DNA from: Flavobacteriaceae bacterium UBA3339
Lineage (GTDB): Bacteria > Bacteroidota > Bacteroidia > Flavobacteriales > Flavobacteriaceae
NCBI GenBank assembly: GCA_002360925.1
Contig: DERN01000011.1
Coordinates: forward strand, 192,908 to 256,907
Direction: 5' to 3'
Length of the DNA stretch: 64,000 nucleotides
Shown: positions 1 to 9,379 of the stretch, piece after piece
How positions within the stretch are numbered: the stretch's first letter is position 1
Layout: each line of letters opens with the position of its first letter
Position numbers and translations under genes: made by a program
Notes under the pieces: generated by a model
The model's input: only the letters and a program-made list of their open reading frames with translations
Databases searched by the model: none
What the model was told of the DNA's origin: nothing

Positions 1-860
1 ATGAGATTCGCATATCCAATGCAAAAGATTCAGGATTGGATCACACAACAGTGGGTTATCTTGGGAGGAAGAAAAATAGATTCTAAAAATAACGACTGGT
101 TAATAGGTCCTTTTGGTAACTTAGAGCCTATCAACAACGATTACATTCATAAACTTGCCGAAAAAGAAAATTTGATTGTTGATAAAGAAACTAAAACTCA
201 AGGCTTAATTCCTTCGATCCAACAACTTCATTTACCTGAATCTGAGTTTTCTCAACTTTCGTTAAAAGTGATTGATTTTTATGAAAACACTTCTAATTAC
301 AATTTAAGTTTCTCTGTTAAATGGAATCCTTTCTTTAATTTTTTTTCGGAATTTTACTTCAAAAATTATTTAGCAACAGATTAAACCAATTAAATATTCC
401 AACACAAACTCCTAATTCAGAATTAATTATTAGTAAAGTTGTTACATTACGTGAAATTGAATCGAAACAAACAAAATATGTCTTTTGGTTAAGAACTTTA
501 GAATCGACCAAACAATCAATTTATTCTGGCTCTTATGGAGTGTGTAAATTACCTTCAGGAGAAATTTGTATCAAAGCTGTTTTTCCATTACCAAACGGAA
601 ACGCAACAGTTATCATGATTCCAAAAGTTGAAACAAACGGAGGTTTATCTTTAAATTCATCGGGAACAGAATTCGGAAATGCAGGTTTTTACTTTTTACT
701 AAAAGACTCAAAAAACGACTACTGGTCTCGATATATTCGTTCCTTTCGAGATAAATTAATTATTAATAAAGAAAACGATCATTTAATTGCAGAACAAACT
801 TTAACGCTTTGGAGATTAACTGTTTTAAAGTTTCATTATAAAATTCATTCAAAAAAATAG
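1..860 (+). pseudogene. hypothetical gene split by a frameshift (possibly 5'-partial)
   Basis: Two reading frames join into one protein if a single base is added at the A run at 361-365. Frame 1 is open from the window edge to a stop at 382-384. The other frame is open from about 339 to the stop at 858-860 and continues the same style of sequence (with six As the join reads F-K-K-L-F-S-N-R-L-N). No function recognised: about 285 residues, no signal peptide or clear membrane segment, and a C-terminal half rich in beta-type sequence ending in T-L-T-L-W-R-L-T-V-L-K-F-H-Y-K. An ATG sits at the first base of the window, so the true start may lie upstream. The break may be a real mutation or a homopolymer sequencing error. 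Confidence 0.6.
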
Positions 861-991
861 TCTCAATAAAACAGTAAAAGGGAAGTAAAAACCTCCCTTA
901 AACTTACATGAACTTCTTAAAAATTCATTACACTTAACTAAAAACATTCAAAAAACTACTATCTATAATAAAGATTCACTTTTTACTTTTT

Positions 992-1030
992 GTTAGTTCT
1001 CGAGGCGCTAAAAAGCACCTCTTAACTAAC
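992..1030 (+). terminator. long hairpin in the 861-1270 intergenic gap
   Basis: Outer arms GTTAGTT (992-998) and AACTAAC (1024-1030) are perfectly complementary. Inside them GAGGCGC and GCACCTC pair with one mismatch around a TAAAAA loop. A T-rich tract (TCTTTTCTTTTTC) follows on the + strand, so it may end transcription from the upstream gene. It lies 130 bases past that gene's stop, which is far for a simple terminator. The rest of the 410-base gap shows nothing else except the udk promoter motif. Confidence 0.5.
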
Positions 1031-1246
1031 TCTTTTCTTTTTCATAACAATTTGTATAGTATAATACAAAGCGCGTACCATTTCAAAAAAGTATTCAAAA
1101 AGAGCTTAATAACTAAATAACGTTTTCTTTTATGTAGAAAAAGATAACAAACCTTTGTAGACTTTTTGCACATTCAACAAAACGTTCTCTCTAAATTTCA
1201 TGTATCTTTAATAGTTCGTATTAAAAAGCATTTGCAATATTTATAG

Positions 1247-1254
1247 TACATTTG
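1247..1254 (+). promoter_or_regulatory. -7 promoter element for udk
   Basis: TACATTTG is a perfect match to the Bacteroidota -7 consensus TAnnTTTG and lies 16 bases before the udk ATG. I could not find a convincing -33 TTG element at standard spacing. Confidence 0.5.
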
Positions 1255-1270
1255 TAAAAATATAATTTCG

Positions 1271-1882
1271 ATGTTGATTATTGGTATTGCCGGCGGAACA
1301 GGAAGTGGCAAAACAACGGTGGTTCATCAGATAATGAATGAATTACCAGAAACCGAAGTAGGTATTATTTCGCAAGATTCGTATTACAAAGCGAACGATC
1401 ATTTAAATATGGACGAGCGCGCTTTGATTAATTTCGATCATCCCAGAGCAATTGATTTTGAATTGCTAACCGAACATTTAAAAGAATTAAAACTAGGCAA
1501 AAGCATTAACCAACCGGTTTATTCTTTTGTTCATCACAACAGGACCGACGATTATATTTTAACGCATCCGAGAAAAGTGATGATTGTTGAAGGAATTTTG
1601 ATTCTGACAAATCCCGAATTAAGAGATTTATTTGATATTAAAATTTTTGTTCACGCAGATTCTGACGAACGTTTAATTCGAAGGTTAAAGCGTGATATTG
1701 CAGATCGCGGAAGAGATATGAACGAAGTTTTAAGTCGTTATCAAACTACTTTAAAACCAATGCACGAACAATTTATCGAACCTTCGAAAGGTTTTGCCGA
1801 TATTATTATTCCGAACGATAAATACAATACCGTTGCAATCGATATTGTTAGAACCGTGATTAATAAACGAATTAACGACTAA
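1271..1882 (+). CDS. udk: uridine kinase
   Basis: Phosphorylates uridine and cytidine to UMP and CMP in the cytosolic pyrimidine salvage pathway. The 203-residue length is normal for the family. The P-loop G-G-T-G-S-G-K-T is at residues 8-15, followed by the nucleoside-binding segment S-Q-D-S-Y-Y-K near residue 35 and the F-D-H-P motif near residue 55. An R-R-L-K-R-D-I-x-x-R-G-R lid stretch near residue 140 is also typical of uridine kinases. The ATG follows a -7 promoter motif at 1247-1254. The division gene begins 10 bases downstream, so the two are probably co-transcribed with the mutase genes. Confidence 0.93.
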   Translation: MLIIGIAGGTGSGKTTVVHQIMNELPETEVGIISQDSYYKANDHLNMDERALINFDHPRAIDFELLTEHLKELKLGKSINQPVYSFVHHNRTDDYILTHPRKVMIVEGILILTNPELRDLFDIKIFVHADSDERLIRRLKRDIADRGRDMNEVLSRYQTTLKPMHEQFIEPSKGFADIIIPNDKYNTVAIDIVRTVINKRIND

Positions 1883-1892
1883 GAAAACAGCA

Positions 1893-2240
1893 ATGAAAGC
1901 AAAAATCGACGCTCTTTTAATAAAATATCCTTTCTTGAAATGGATTACCAATCGATTCGTTTTGGTAACCTTGTTTTTTATCCTTTGGTTGTTATTTTTC
2001 GATACGTATGCTTTTTACGATCATCGTTTAATCGATAAAGAAATTAACAAATTAGAAGAAAACAAGGATTATTATCAGCAGGAAATTAAAAGCGACGATA
2101 AAAATATTCAGAAATTACATCGAAAAGAAGAAGTAGAACGTTACGCGCGCCAAAAATATTACATGAAACGCGAAAACGAAGACATTTATATCATCGATTC
2201 TGACAGAGAATATTCAACAGAAAATAAAATAAATCAATAG
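1893..2240 (+). CDS. septum formation initiator (FtsB/DivIC-like) protein
   Basis: A 115-residue bitopic membrane protein. A short cytosolic N-terminus is followed by one hydrophobic segment (about residues 22-42) and then a charged coiled coil (about 48-100) with the K-x-E-E-x-E-R-x-A-R-x-x-Y-x-M-K-R-E motif of the DivIC/FtsB family. Family members bridge FtsL and FtsQ in the divisome. It sits between udk and mutA with gaps of 10 and 4 bases, an arrangement that implies one transcript. The assignment rests on size, topology and motif. Confidence 0.85.
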   Translation: MKAKIDALLIKYPFLKWITNRFVLVTLFFILWLLFFDTYAFYDHRLIDKEINKLEENKDYYQQEIKSDDKNIQKLHRKEEVERYARQKYYMKRENEDIYIIDSDREYSTENKINQ

Positions 2241-2244
2241 CGAT

Positions 2245-3606
2245 ATGTTATTTCAAGATTTTGAAAAAATAACGTCCAAACAATGGAAAAATCAGATTCA
2301 ATACGAATTAAAAGGAGCTGATTATAACGAAACTTTGGTTTGGGAAAGTTTAGAAGGAATTAAAGTAAAGCCTTTTTATCACAACGATGAAGACAGCATT
2401 ACCAATGCGGTTTCTACAACAAATACGCAATTTTCTATAACACAGGAAATTTATGTTTTCGATTTAGAAAAATCTATTGCAAAAGCAAACGAAGTCTTAA
2501 CTCGCGGTGCAGAAAGTATCCGTTTTATTGTTCCTTCGAACGAGATTGACGTTGTTAGTTTAATAAATCAATTGCAACATCGACCAAAAGCGGTTTACCT
2601 TAAATTATTGTTTTTAGACGCCGATGTAGTTTCAAAAATCAACGAAGAAGCAGGAAAACAATCGTTCGAAATCTTTGTTTTAGTTGATCCGATTCATCAT
2701 TTAGCTTTTGATGGAAACTTCTATAAAGACGGAAATTCGGATTTCGAAACCTTAAATCAAATCAATAAAAAGGCTTCAAATATCAATTGGTTAACAGTTA
2801 ATTCAACTACATATCAAAATGCGGGCGCTAACATGATTCAGCAAATTGCTTACACTTTGGCGCACACAAACGAATATTTGAATCGCATAGAAGATTTCGA
2901 CCAAAACATTACAATCGAAGTTGCAATTGGCGGAAATTACTTCTTCGAAATTGCAAAACTTCGCGCTTTACGCTTAACTTTAAATGCTTTAGCTCAAGTA
3001 TATTCTTCAAATATTTCATTCCATATTTTAGCAAAACCAACGCGTCGTAACAAAACCATTTACGATTACAACGTTAATTTATTGCGCACTACGACCGAAT
3101 GTATGAGTGCGATTTTAGGTGGAGCTGATGCGATTGAAAACAGTGCATATGACGAAATTTATCATAAAACGAATGAATTTGGAGATCGTATTTCAAGAAA
3201 TCAATTATTGATTTTAAAGGAAGAAAGTTATTTTGATAAAGTAAAAAATCCGGCAGACGGAGCGTATTATATCGAAAGTTTAACGCAGCAATTAGCAGAA
3301 AAAGGATTGGAATTATTTAAAGATATCGAGAAAAATGGCGGATTGATTTCGCAATTAATCGAGGGAACCATTCAACGAAAAATTTCCGAATCTGCCATAA
3401 AAGAACAAGATTTATTCAACGAAGGAAAAGAAGTGCTTTTAGGAACAAACAAATATCCAAATGCGTTAGACAAAATGCAGCACGATTTAGAATTGTATCC
3501 GTTTGTAAAGCAAAACCCTCGTAAAACCTTAATTACTCCAATCATAGAAAAACGTTTAGCCGAAGCTTTAGAACAAGAACGTTTAGAAGCCGAAAAAAAC
3601 GCATAA
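2245..3606 (+). CDS. mutA: methylmalonyl-CoA mutase small (beta) subunit
   Basis: Non-catalytic partner of the B12-dependent mutase that interconverts succinyl-CoA and (R)-methylmalonyl-CoA. The 453 residues cover a degenerate mutase TIM barrel (for example R-x-N-K-T-I-Y-D-Y-N near 270 and C-M-S-A-I-L-G-G-A-D-A near 290). They lack the C-terminal cobalamin domain with the D-x-H-x-x-G motif, as expected for a small subunit and shorter than the actinobacterial type. The gene is followed after 3 bases by mutB, and the two products should form a heterodimer. Confidence 0.93.
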   Translation: MLFQDFEKITSKQWKNQIQYELKGADYNETLVWESLEGIKVKPFYHNDEDSITNAVSTTNTQFSITQEIYVFDLEKSIAKANEVLTRGAESIRFIVPSNEIDVVSLINQLQHRPKAVYLKLLFLDADVVSKINEEAGKQSFEIFVLVDPIHHLAFDGNFYKDGNSDFETLNQINKKASNINWLTVNSTTYQNAGANMIQQIAYTLAHTNEYLNRIEDFDQNITIEVAIGGNYFFEIAKLRALRLTLNALAQVYSSNISFHILAKPTRRNKTIYDYNVNLLRTTTECMSAILGGADAIENSAYDEIYHKTNEFGDRISRNQLLILKEESYFDKVKNPADGAYYIESLTQQLAEKGLELFKDIEKNGGLISQLIEGTIQRKISESAIKEQDLFNEGKEVLLGTNKYPNALDKMQHDLELYPFVKQNPRKTLITPIIEKRLAEALEQERLEAEKNA

Positions 3607-3609
3607 ATC

Positions 3610-5733
3610 ATGAGAAAAGATATTCAAAATATACAATTACCTTCTCAGAAAAAAGCTGTTGATAATAGCTTAAATTCTTTCGAAACAGCCGAAGGTATTC
3701 AAGTAAAAGAAACCTATACTATTGCAGATCTTGAAGGTTTAGAACAAATTGGTTTCGGAGCCGGGTTTGCTCCCAATTTAAGAGGTCCGTATGCTACGAT
3801 GTACGTTCGTCGCCCTTGGACAATTCGTCAATATGCAGGTTTTTCAACTGCCGAAGAAAGTAATGCTTTTTACCGCAGAAATTTAGCAGCCGGACAAAAA
3901 GGGCTTTCGGTTGCGTTCGATTTGGCAACACATCGCGGTTACGATTCCGATCACGAACGTGTAGTTGGTGATGTTGGAAAAGCCGGAGTTGCCATTGATT
4001 CTGTCGAAGACATGAAAGTATTATTTGATCAAATTCCTTTAGATCAAATGTCGGTTTCTATGACCATGAATGGTGCTGTTTTACCTATTATGGCATTTTA
4101 TATTGTAGCAGCAAAAGAACAAGGTGTAGATCAAAAATTACTTTCTGGAACCATTCAAAACGATATCCTAAAAGAGTTTATGGTTCGTAACACGTACATC
4201 TATCCGCCTACTCCTTCAATGAAAATCATTGCAGATATTTTTGAATATACCAGTAGAAACATGCCGAAATTCAACTCGATTTCGATTTCGGGTTATCATA
4301 TGCAAGAAGCCGGCGCAACTGCCGATATTGAATTAGCTTACACGATTGCTGATGGATTAGAGTATGTAAGAACAGGATTGGCTGCCGGAATGAAAGTAGA
4401 TGATTTTGCTCCACGTCTTTCGTTTTTCTGGGCAATTGGAATGAATCATTTCATGGAAATTGCAAAAATGCGTGCCGGTCGTATGATTTGGGCTAAATTG
4501 TTAAAACAATTCAATCCAGAATCAGACAAATCGTTGGCTTTACGAACACACTGTCAAACTTCGGGTTGGAGTTTAACAGAGCAAGATCCGTTCAATAATG
4601 TTGCTCGTACTGCGATTGAAGCAGCAGCAGCAGCATTTGGCGGAACGCAATCTTTACACACAAACGCTTTAGATGAAGCCATTGCTTTACCTACTGATTT
4701 CTCTGCTCGTATTGCTCGTAACACGCAAATTTTCTTGCAAGAAGAAACGAAGATTTGTAAAACAGTCGATCCTTGGGCAGGAAGTTATTATGTAGAAAGT
4801 TTAACAGCCGATATTGCAGAAAAAGCTTGGAAATTAATCGAAGAAGTAGAATCATACGGCGGAATGACCAAAGCGATTGAAGCAGGAATTCCGAAAATGC
4901 GTATTGAAGAGGCTGCGGCTCGTAAACAAGCTCGTATCGATTCAGGTCAGGATATAATTGTGGGCGTTAATAAATATCGTTTAGAAAAAGAAGATCCTTT
5001 ACAGATTTTAGAAGTAGATAATCAGGTGGTTCGTCAACAACAAATCGAACGATTAAACCAGATTAAAGCAACAAGAAATAGCGCCAAAGTAAAAGAATGT
5101 TTGGCAGCATTAACCGAATCTGCAAAAACGGGTAAAGGAAATTTACTAGAGTTGGCTGTTTCAGCAGCTGAAAATCGCGCTACGTTGGGAGAAATTTCCG
5201 ACGCTTTAGAAGAAATTTACGGTCGTTATAAAGCTCAAATTAAAACTATTAGTGGCGTGTACAATAAAGAAATAAAATCGGATAAAAATTTCGAAAAAGC
5301 GAAACAATTAGCAGATGAATTTGCAAAATTAGAAGGTCGTCGTCCTCGTATTATGATTGCTAAAATGGGACAAGACGGACACGATCGCGGAGCAAAAGTT
5401 GTAGCTACTGGTTATGCAGATGTTGGTTTTGATGTGGATATGGGCCCTTTGTTTCAAACTCCGGCTGAAGCAGCAAAACAAGCGGTTGAAAATGACGTTC
5501 ACGTTTTAGGAGTTTCGTCTTTAGCTGCAGGACATAAAACATTAGTTCCGCAAGTAATTGAAGAATTAAAAAAATACGGTCGTGAAGATATTATGGTTAT
5601 TGTAGGCGGAGTTATTCCTGCGCAAGATTATCAATACCTTTTCGATTCGGGAGCTGTCGCTGTTTTTGGTCCAGGAACTAGAATTGCCGATGCTGCCATT
5701 ACGATCTTAAATGTATTAATGGATACTGAATAA
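3610..5733 (+). CDS. mutB: methylmalonyl-CoA mutase large (catalytic) subunit
   Basis: Catalytic subunit of the adenosylcobalamin-dependent mutase in propionate and odd-chain or branched-chain acyl-CoA metabolism; 707 residues is the usual length. Residues 45-500 form the substrate barrel. Y75 (in T-I-R-Q-Y-A-G) and R193 (in F-M-V-R-N-T) are the family residues that select methylmalonyl-CoA. The C-terminal 130 residues form the B12 domain with D-G-H-D-R-G supplying the lower-axial histidine. The gene directly follows mutA and ends in a strong bidirectional terminator. I saw no meaB-type GTPase gene adjacent, but the fused IcmF further on carries one. Confidence 0.96.
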   Translation: MRKDIQNIQLPSQKKAVDNSLNSFETAEGIQVKETYTIADLEGLEQIGFGAGFAPNLRGPYATMYVRRPWTIRQYAGFSTAEESNAFYRRNLAAGQKGLSVAFDLATHRGYDSDHERVVGDVGKAGVAIDSVEDMKVLFDQIPLDQMSVSMTMNGAVLPIMAFYIVAAKEQGVDQKLLSGTIQNDILKEFMVRNTYIYPPTPSMKIIADIFEYTSRNMPKFNSISISGYHMQEAGATADIELAYTIADGLEYVRTGLAAGMKVDDFAPRLSFFWAIGMNHFMEIAKMRAGRMIWAKLLKQFNPESDKSLALRTHCQTSGWSLTEQDPFNNVARTAIEAAAAAFGGTQSLHTNALDEAIALPTDFSARIARNTQIFLQEETKICKTVDPWAGSYYVESLTADIAEKAWKLIEEVESYGGMTKAIEAGIPKMRIEEAAARKQARIDSGQDIIVGVNKYRLEKEDPLQILEVDNQVVRQQQIERLNQIKATRNSAKVKECLAALTESAKTGKGNLLELAVSAAENRATLGEISDALEEIYGRYKAQIKTISGVYNKEIKSDKNFEKAKQLADEFAKLEGRRPRIMIAKMGQDGHDRGAKVVATGYADVGFDVDMGPLFQTPAEAAKQAVENDVHVLGVSSLAAGHKTLVPQVIEELKKYGREDIMVIVGGVIPAQDYQYLFDSGAVAVFGPGTRIADAAITILNVLMDTE

Positions 5734-5734
5734 A

Positions 5735-5771
5735 AACAAAAACGCTCAACAATTAGTTGAGCGTTTTTGTT
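5735..5771. terminator. bidirectional terminator between mutB and a convergent gene
   Basis: A perfect 16-base stem (5735-5750 with 5756-5771) with loop AATTA. The arms end in A and T runs, so it can work in both directions. It overlaps the stop codon of the convergent gene at 5770. Confidence 0.9.
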
Positions 5772-6369
5772 ATAATATACTTCCAATAAAGTTGTCGTTT
5801 TCCATAGTTCTCCAAACTTCAATATTGCTGATGAATTTATCTTTATAAGGTAAACTGCGGCAGTTTAATTGAATTTTTGTCACCTTGTTTAAATTAACTA
5901 AAAAGTGATTATCTTCCCAGAAATAACAATACAAAGGCGGATTTTTGGGATTTTTAGCTGTAAACTTTCCAAAAATCTTAACTCGCCCTTTTACTTCTTG
6001 TTTTTGTAAAACTTCAAATGTATCCTTTTCAAAATAAGTACGAACCACAATTAAAGGATGTTCTTCTTTTGGATCTAATCTTTTATAAGACTGTAAATAA
6101 AAATCGGTTGTTAGTTTTCCGTTAATAAATTTTGTAGCTGCATCAAACTCAAAAGTATATAATTGTTCTTTATTATTTAATGCTCGTTTGTCGAATTCTT
6201 TTGCCAACAATAAAATCTGATTAACGCCATTGTAGAAGTTATATGAAACTAAAACTTCATAATAATTGATTTTTTTATTGTCTCTATAATAAGATTTGTT
6301 TTGTATTTGATCGATCGTTCCTGTAATAATCATGCTTATATCATCATTAGCTTTTTGGTTTACAAACAT
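5770..6369 (-). CDS. hypothetical protein
   Basis: A 199-residue soluble protein that I do not recognise. It has no signal peptide and no membrane segment. It is lysine- and aromatic-rich and appears mostly beta: an N-terminal I-I-T-G-T-I-D-Q-I-Q-N strand and a later K-G-R-V-K-I-F-G-K-F strand near residue 125 could belong to small barrels, but that is a guess. The start is chosen because a TATCTTTG promoter element lies 33 bases upstream. An internal Met at residue 13 is an alternative. It is monocistronic, convergent to mutB and stops inside the shared terminator. Confidence 0.75.
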   Translation of the reverse strand: MFVNQKANDDISMIITGTIDQIQNKSYYRDNKKINYYEVLVSYNFYNGVNQILLLAKEFDKRALNNKEQLYTFEFDAATKFINGKLTTDFYLQSYKRLDPKEEHPLIVVRTYFEKDTFEVLQKQEVKGRVKIFGKFTAKNPKNPPLYCYFWEDNHFLVNLNKVTKIQLNCRSLPYKDKFISNIEVWRTMENDNFIGSIL

Positions 6370-6401
6370 TTTGATTAAATCACTTTTGCATAACCGTTCG
6401 G

Positions 6402-6409
6402 CAAAGATA
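6402..6409 (-). promoter_or_regulatory. -7 promoter element for the gene at 5770-6369
   Basis: On the minus strand TATCTTTG matches TAnnTTTG exactly, and its last base (6402) is 33 bases upstream of the ATG at 6369. Confidence 0.45.
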
Positions 6410-6517
6410 AGGATTCTGTAATACCTTTGTTAACAGAAAATCACTTTAGTTTTAAATAGTTTATCTAATAAATGAAAGTAAAAACACTTTCTTTGAAGAG
6501 AAATACAACGTTAGGTT

Positions 6518-7066
6518 TTACTCTAACGGATTTACATCATCAGCAATCGGAAAATCTTGCCCTGTATTACCAATAACTTTGTTCAACTCAAATCGTGCTG
6601 TATCTGTCATTGCCGCTCCGCCTGCAAGTTTGGCTTTATCTAACAAGTCTAAAGCTAGTTTTTCCTCTTCTCTTTGCTCTGCAACCAACCATTGCATAAA
6701 ATTCCACGTTGCCCAATCTTCTTCGTCCATACTCATTTTAACCAATTTGTAAATAGCAGTTGTATTTTCTATTTCCTGTTTTAAAACCAATTCAAAGCAT
6801 TGTAAAACATTTTTAGGTTTAGGTCCAGGTTTGGCAACACTTTCTATTACGACTGTTCCTCCTCGTTCTTGAATGTATTCAATAATTTTAGCCATGTGTA
6901 CACGTTCTTCTTGAGAGTGTTTCATCATAAATTTCTTGACTCCATCAAGTTGATTTTCATCTGCCCAACATGCCAACATCAAATACATTTGCGCAGAAAA
7001 TGCTTCTAAAGTTACCTGGCTGTTTAATGCTTTTTCTAAGCTTTTTGAGATTCTAACTGTCTTCAT
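6518..7066 (-). CDS. ftnA: non-haem ferritin
   Basis: Iron-storage ferritin of the bacterial FtnA type, 182 residues, expected to form a 24-subunit shell that oxidises and stores Fe(II). Ferroxidase ligands are visible: E21 in T-L-E-A-F-S-A-Q-M-Y, the E-E-R-V-H group near residue 54, a glutamate in L-K-Q-E-I-E near 98, and E-Q-R-E-E-E near 130. The C-terminal tail after about residue 155 is longer than in E. coli FtnA. The gene is monocistronic and divergent from the SRPBCC gene at 7205. I see no obvious iron-regulator site. Confidence 0.92.
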   Translation of the reverse strand: MKTVRISKSLEKALNSQVTLEAFSAQMYLMLACWADENQLDGVKKFMMKHSQEERVHMAKIIEYIQERGGTVVIESVAKPGPKPKNVLQCFELVLKQEIENTTAIYKLVKMSMDEEDWATWNFMQWLVAEQREEEKLALDLLDKAKLAGGAAMTDTARFELNKVIGNTGQDFPIADDVNPLE

Positions 7067-7204
7067 AATCCATACAATTTTTGTGTTAATGACTTAAAGT
7101 TAAGAATCATTATGTAAAAAACCTCCTAATTTAATGTTGTTTTTTCTACATAAACTTCATTAACGAACGCATACATTTATTAAATTCGTACAAAACAACA
7201 GCAC

Positions 7205-7654
7205 ATGAAAAAGATATCTGCTAAAGCAAGTATACAGATTCAAAGACCTGTTCATGAGGTCTTTCAGGCAATTATAACGCCAGAAGGCATGAGTCAATTT
7301 TTCATTGAATCATCAAGCGGACCGTTAGAAACCAACAAATCTGTAACATGGAAATTCCCCGAATTCGACGATCGGTTTACTGTGATCGGGAAAGAAATCA
7401 AACCGAATGAATACATCTCTTTTGATTGGAGTAACAACGAACCCAATATGTTAGTAGAACTATTCTTAATTCCTCAAAGCGATAATTCGACTGTTATAAA
7501 GATAATTGAACACGAAATGAACAAAACCGATGATGGAATTGTATGGATGATGCGTCAAACCGAAGGCTGGGCAAACTTTCTTGCTTGCTTAAAAGCGAGT
7601 TTAGAATACGGCATCAATCTAAGAAAAGGTGCGTTTGATTTTATGAAACCCTAA
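7205..7654 (+). CDS. SRPBCC (AHSA1-type) domain protein
   Basis: A 149-residue single-domain START/Bet v 1-like fold protein. The N-terminal A-S-I-Q-I-Q-R-P-V-H-E-V-F-Q-A-I strand-helix, the I-S-F-D-W motif (about residue 80) and the C-terminal G-W-A-N-F-L-A-C-L-K helix are typical of the AHSA1 family. Such proteins bind hydrophobic ligands or Hsp90-like partners; the substrate here is unknown. It opens a run of six tightly spaced small genes and lies 12 bases before a second SRPBCC gene. Confidence 0.85.
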   Translation: MKKISAKASIQIQRPVHEVFQAIITPEGMSQFFIESSSGPLETNKSVTWKFPEFDDRFTVIGKEIKPNEYISFDWSNNEPNMLVELFLIPQSDNSTVIKIIEHEMNKTDDGIVWMMRQTEGWANFLACLKASLEYGINLRKGAFDFMKP

Positions 7655-7666
7655 TTAATAGTATGT

Positions 7667-8077
7667 ATGAGCAAAGTAATGATTTCGGTTGCTATTAAGG
7701 CACCAATAGAAAAAGTTTGGGATAAAATGAATAATCCTAAAGACATTGAACAATGGAATACGGCTTCGGAAGATTGGCATTGCCCAAAAGCCGAAAACAA
7801 CCTTACAGTGGGTGGTTCGTTAAAAAGTACCATGGCAGCAAAAGACGGAAGCTTTTCATTTGAATTTGAAGGAATTTACGATGAAATAATCCCAAATAAA
7901 CTAATTCGTTATCATTTGGGAGATCAACGTTCGGTCGAAATTCATTTTGAAGAAATAGGTAACGAGGTTATTGTTACCGAAACGTTCGATGCCGAATCTC
8001 AAAACCCTATCGAAATGCAGCAACAAGGCTGGCAAGCTATTTTAAACAACTTTAAAAAACATGTAGAACAATCGTAA
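7667..8077 (+). CDS. SRPBCC family protein (second copy)
   Basis: A 136-residue helix-grip fold protein related to its upstream neighbour. Visible signatures are the I-K-A-P-I-E-K-V-W-D-K-M start, the W-x-x-A-S-E-D-W-H-C segment, a central F-E-F-E-G-I-Y-D-E-I and the C-terminal Q-Q-G-W-Q-A-I-L-N-N-F helix. The VOC gene follows after 1 base, implying co-expression. Function unknown; ligand binding or polyketide-cyclase-like activity is only a family-level expectation. Confidence 0.85.
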   Translation: MSKVMISVAIKAPIEKVWDKMNNPKDIEQWNTASEDWHCPKAENNLTVGGSLKSTMAAKDGSFSFEFEGIYDEIIPNKLIRYHLGDQRSVEIHFEEIGNEVIVTETFDAESQNPIEMQQQGWQAILNNFKKHVEQS

Positions 8078-8078
8078 T

Positions 8079-8474
8079 ATGGACAAACAAAAACCTAAAT
8101 ATGGACAGTTTTTCTGGTGTGATATAACTGTTGAGGACGCAAACTCTTTAAAAGATTTTTACCAAGAAGTTGTAGGCTGGCAAGTACACCCTATCGGGAT
8201 GAAAGATGGAGACGAATCTTATGATGATTATGCGATGATGATCGACGAAGAAACTTCTGGTGGTGGCGTATGTACCAAACGCGGTGTTAATAGCAATATT
8301 CCATCGCAATGGATTATGTACATTAACGTAGAAAATGTGGAAGAAAGTTTAAACAAAGCTTTAGAATTAGGCGGAAAGCTCATTAAAGAAGGTCGTAAAA
8401 AAGACGGTACTTATCAATATGCCATTATACAAGATCCTACAGGAGCTGTGTTTGGACTGGGTAATGCTGACTAA
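8079..8474 (+). CDS. VOC family (glyoxalase/bleomycin-resistance fold) protein
   Basis: A 131-residue protein with two beta-alpha-beta-beta-beta modules of the vicinal-oxygen-chelate fold. The N-terminal module starts G-Q-F-F-W-C-D-I-T-V-E-D-A and continues L-K-D-F-Y-Q-E-V-V-G-W. The second module has Y-I-N-V-E-N-V-E-E-S and ends I-I-Q-D-P-T-G-A-V-F-G-L. Proteins of this kind are often fused or paired with SRPBCC and DUF1801 proteins. Metal dependence and substrate cannot be read from sequence. Confidence 0.87.
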   Translation: MDKQKPKYGQFFWCDITVEDANSLKDFYQEVVGWQVHPIGMKDGDESYDDYAMMIDEETSGGGVCTKRGVNSNIPSQWIMYINVENVEESLNKALELGGKLIKEGRKKDGTYQYAIIQDPTGAVFGLGNAD

Positions 8475-8524
8475 CTTTAAATCGAAACTTCATCATACAT
8501 AATTCGAACTGATTCAATATCTTT

Positions 8525-8938
8525 ATGAAAGTACACAGTATAAACTATTTCAATACGCTTATAACCGTTGCAGAAGATTGCAAGGTAAGTCACGGAACCA
8601 TTCCACCTGAAAAAGAAAACAAAAAGACGATTGCCAATTATCAGTTCGAATTATTATCTAAAAGTCCGTTTAAATATACTTCGGACGAAGCTTTATTTAC
8701 TGTTCATTCTAAACGAAACGATTTAACTTTATCCCAAATCGAAACAGAAAAAATCGCATTCTTTTCTAAAGAACAACCTTGCTTTCGGACTTCTCCTCTG
8801 CCAAAAACATATGGCTGGGGCATTTATTTTAATGAAGAAGGTAAAATAAAACTGATCGATTCATCATCACAAGAGTATATCTCATTGCTTAATAATACCG
8901 AGATTCAAAAGGTAGCCGCAATGAAAAGTAAACGTTAA
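8525..8938 (+). CDS. DUF6157 family protein
   Basis: A 137-residue soluble protein matching my memory of the DUF6157 pattern: N-terminal N-Y-F-N-T-L-I-T-V-A-E-D-C, then I-P-P-E-K followed by Y-Q-F-E-L-L, a Y-T-S-D-E-A-L-F-x-V-H motif near residue 55, and a W-G-I-Y-F-N-E-E-G-K strand near 98. No known function. Its place inside a run of small conserved proteins suggests a shared stress or metabolite-handling role, which is inference. Confidence 0.75.
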   Translation: MKVHSINYFNTLITVAEDCKVSHGTIPPEKENKKTIANYQFELLSKSPFKYTSDEALFTVHSKRNDLTLSQIETEKIAFFSKEQPCFRTSPLPKTYGWGIYFNEEGKIKLIDSSSQEYISLLNNTEIQKVAAMKSKR

Positions 8939-8950
8939 TCGAACTTAAAC

Positions 8951-9379
8951 ATGGCTAAAAACAAAACCGTTTATACCAACGAAAATGTAATCGACTTTAT
9001 AGAAAACATTGATAACGAGCAGAAGCGTAAAGACAGTTATGCTTTAATTAAACTCATGGAAACAGCCTTGGGCGAACGCGCAAAAATGTGGGGACCTAGC
9101 ATTATTGGTTTTGGAAACTATCACTATAAATACAAAAGTGGTCATGGAGGCAACGCTCCAATACTTGGTTTTTCGCCCAGAAAAGCAGCAATTTCGCTGT
9201 ATGTTTTTACAGGATTAGACGAACATCAACCTTTATTAGAAGGTTTAGGTAAATTTACAATGGGTAAAGCCTGTATTTATATTAAGAAACTCGACGATAT
9301 TAATATCAATGTTTTGAATGAATTAATGGATCAAAGCATTCAATACATAAGTTCAACTTACACCAGAATTACAGAATAA
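8951..9379 (+). CDS. DUF1801 domain protein
   Basis: A 142-residue protein with the YdhG-like DUF1801 fold. It has the R-K-D-S-Y-A-L-I-K-L-M segment, the M-W-G-P-S-I-I-G-F-G motif around residue 50, and P-R-K-A-A-I-S-L-Y-V near 80. Family members resemble frataxin-like domains, but no activity is established. Its stop codon overlaps the next start (TAATG at 9377-9381), so the two are translationally coupled. Confidence 0.82.
   Translation: MAKNKTVYTNENVIDFIENIDNEQKRKDSYALIKLMETALGERAKMWGPSIIGFGNYHYKYKSGHGGNAPILGFSPRKAAISLYVFTGLDEHQPLLEGLGKFTMGKACIYIKKLDDININVLNELMDQSIQYISSTYTRITE

Noticed and set aside
861..990. tRNA or other structured RNA in the gap after the first gene
   Set aside because: No acceptor or T-arm pattern and only weak local pairing (AGGGAAG with CCTCCCT, one mismatch).
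1231..1254. TTTG 12 bases upstream of TACATTTG as a -33/-7 promoter pair
   Set aside because: Spacing is too short for the Bacteroidota consensus; only the -7 element is kept.
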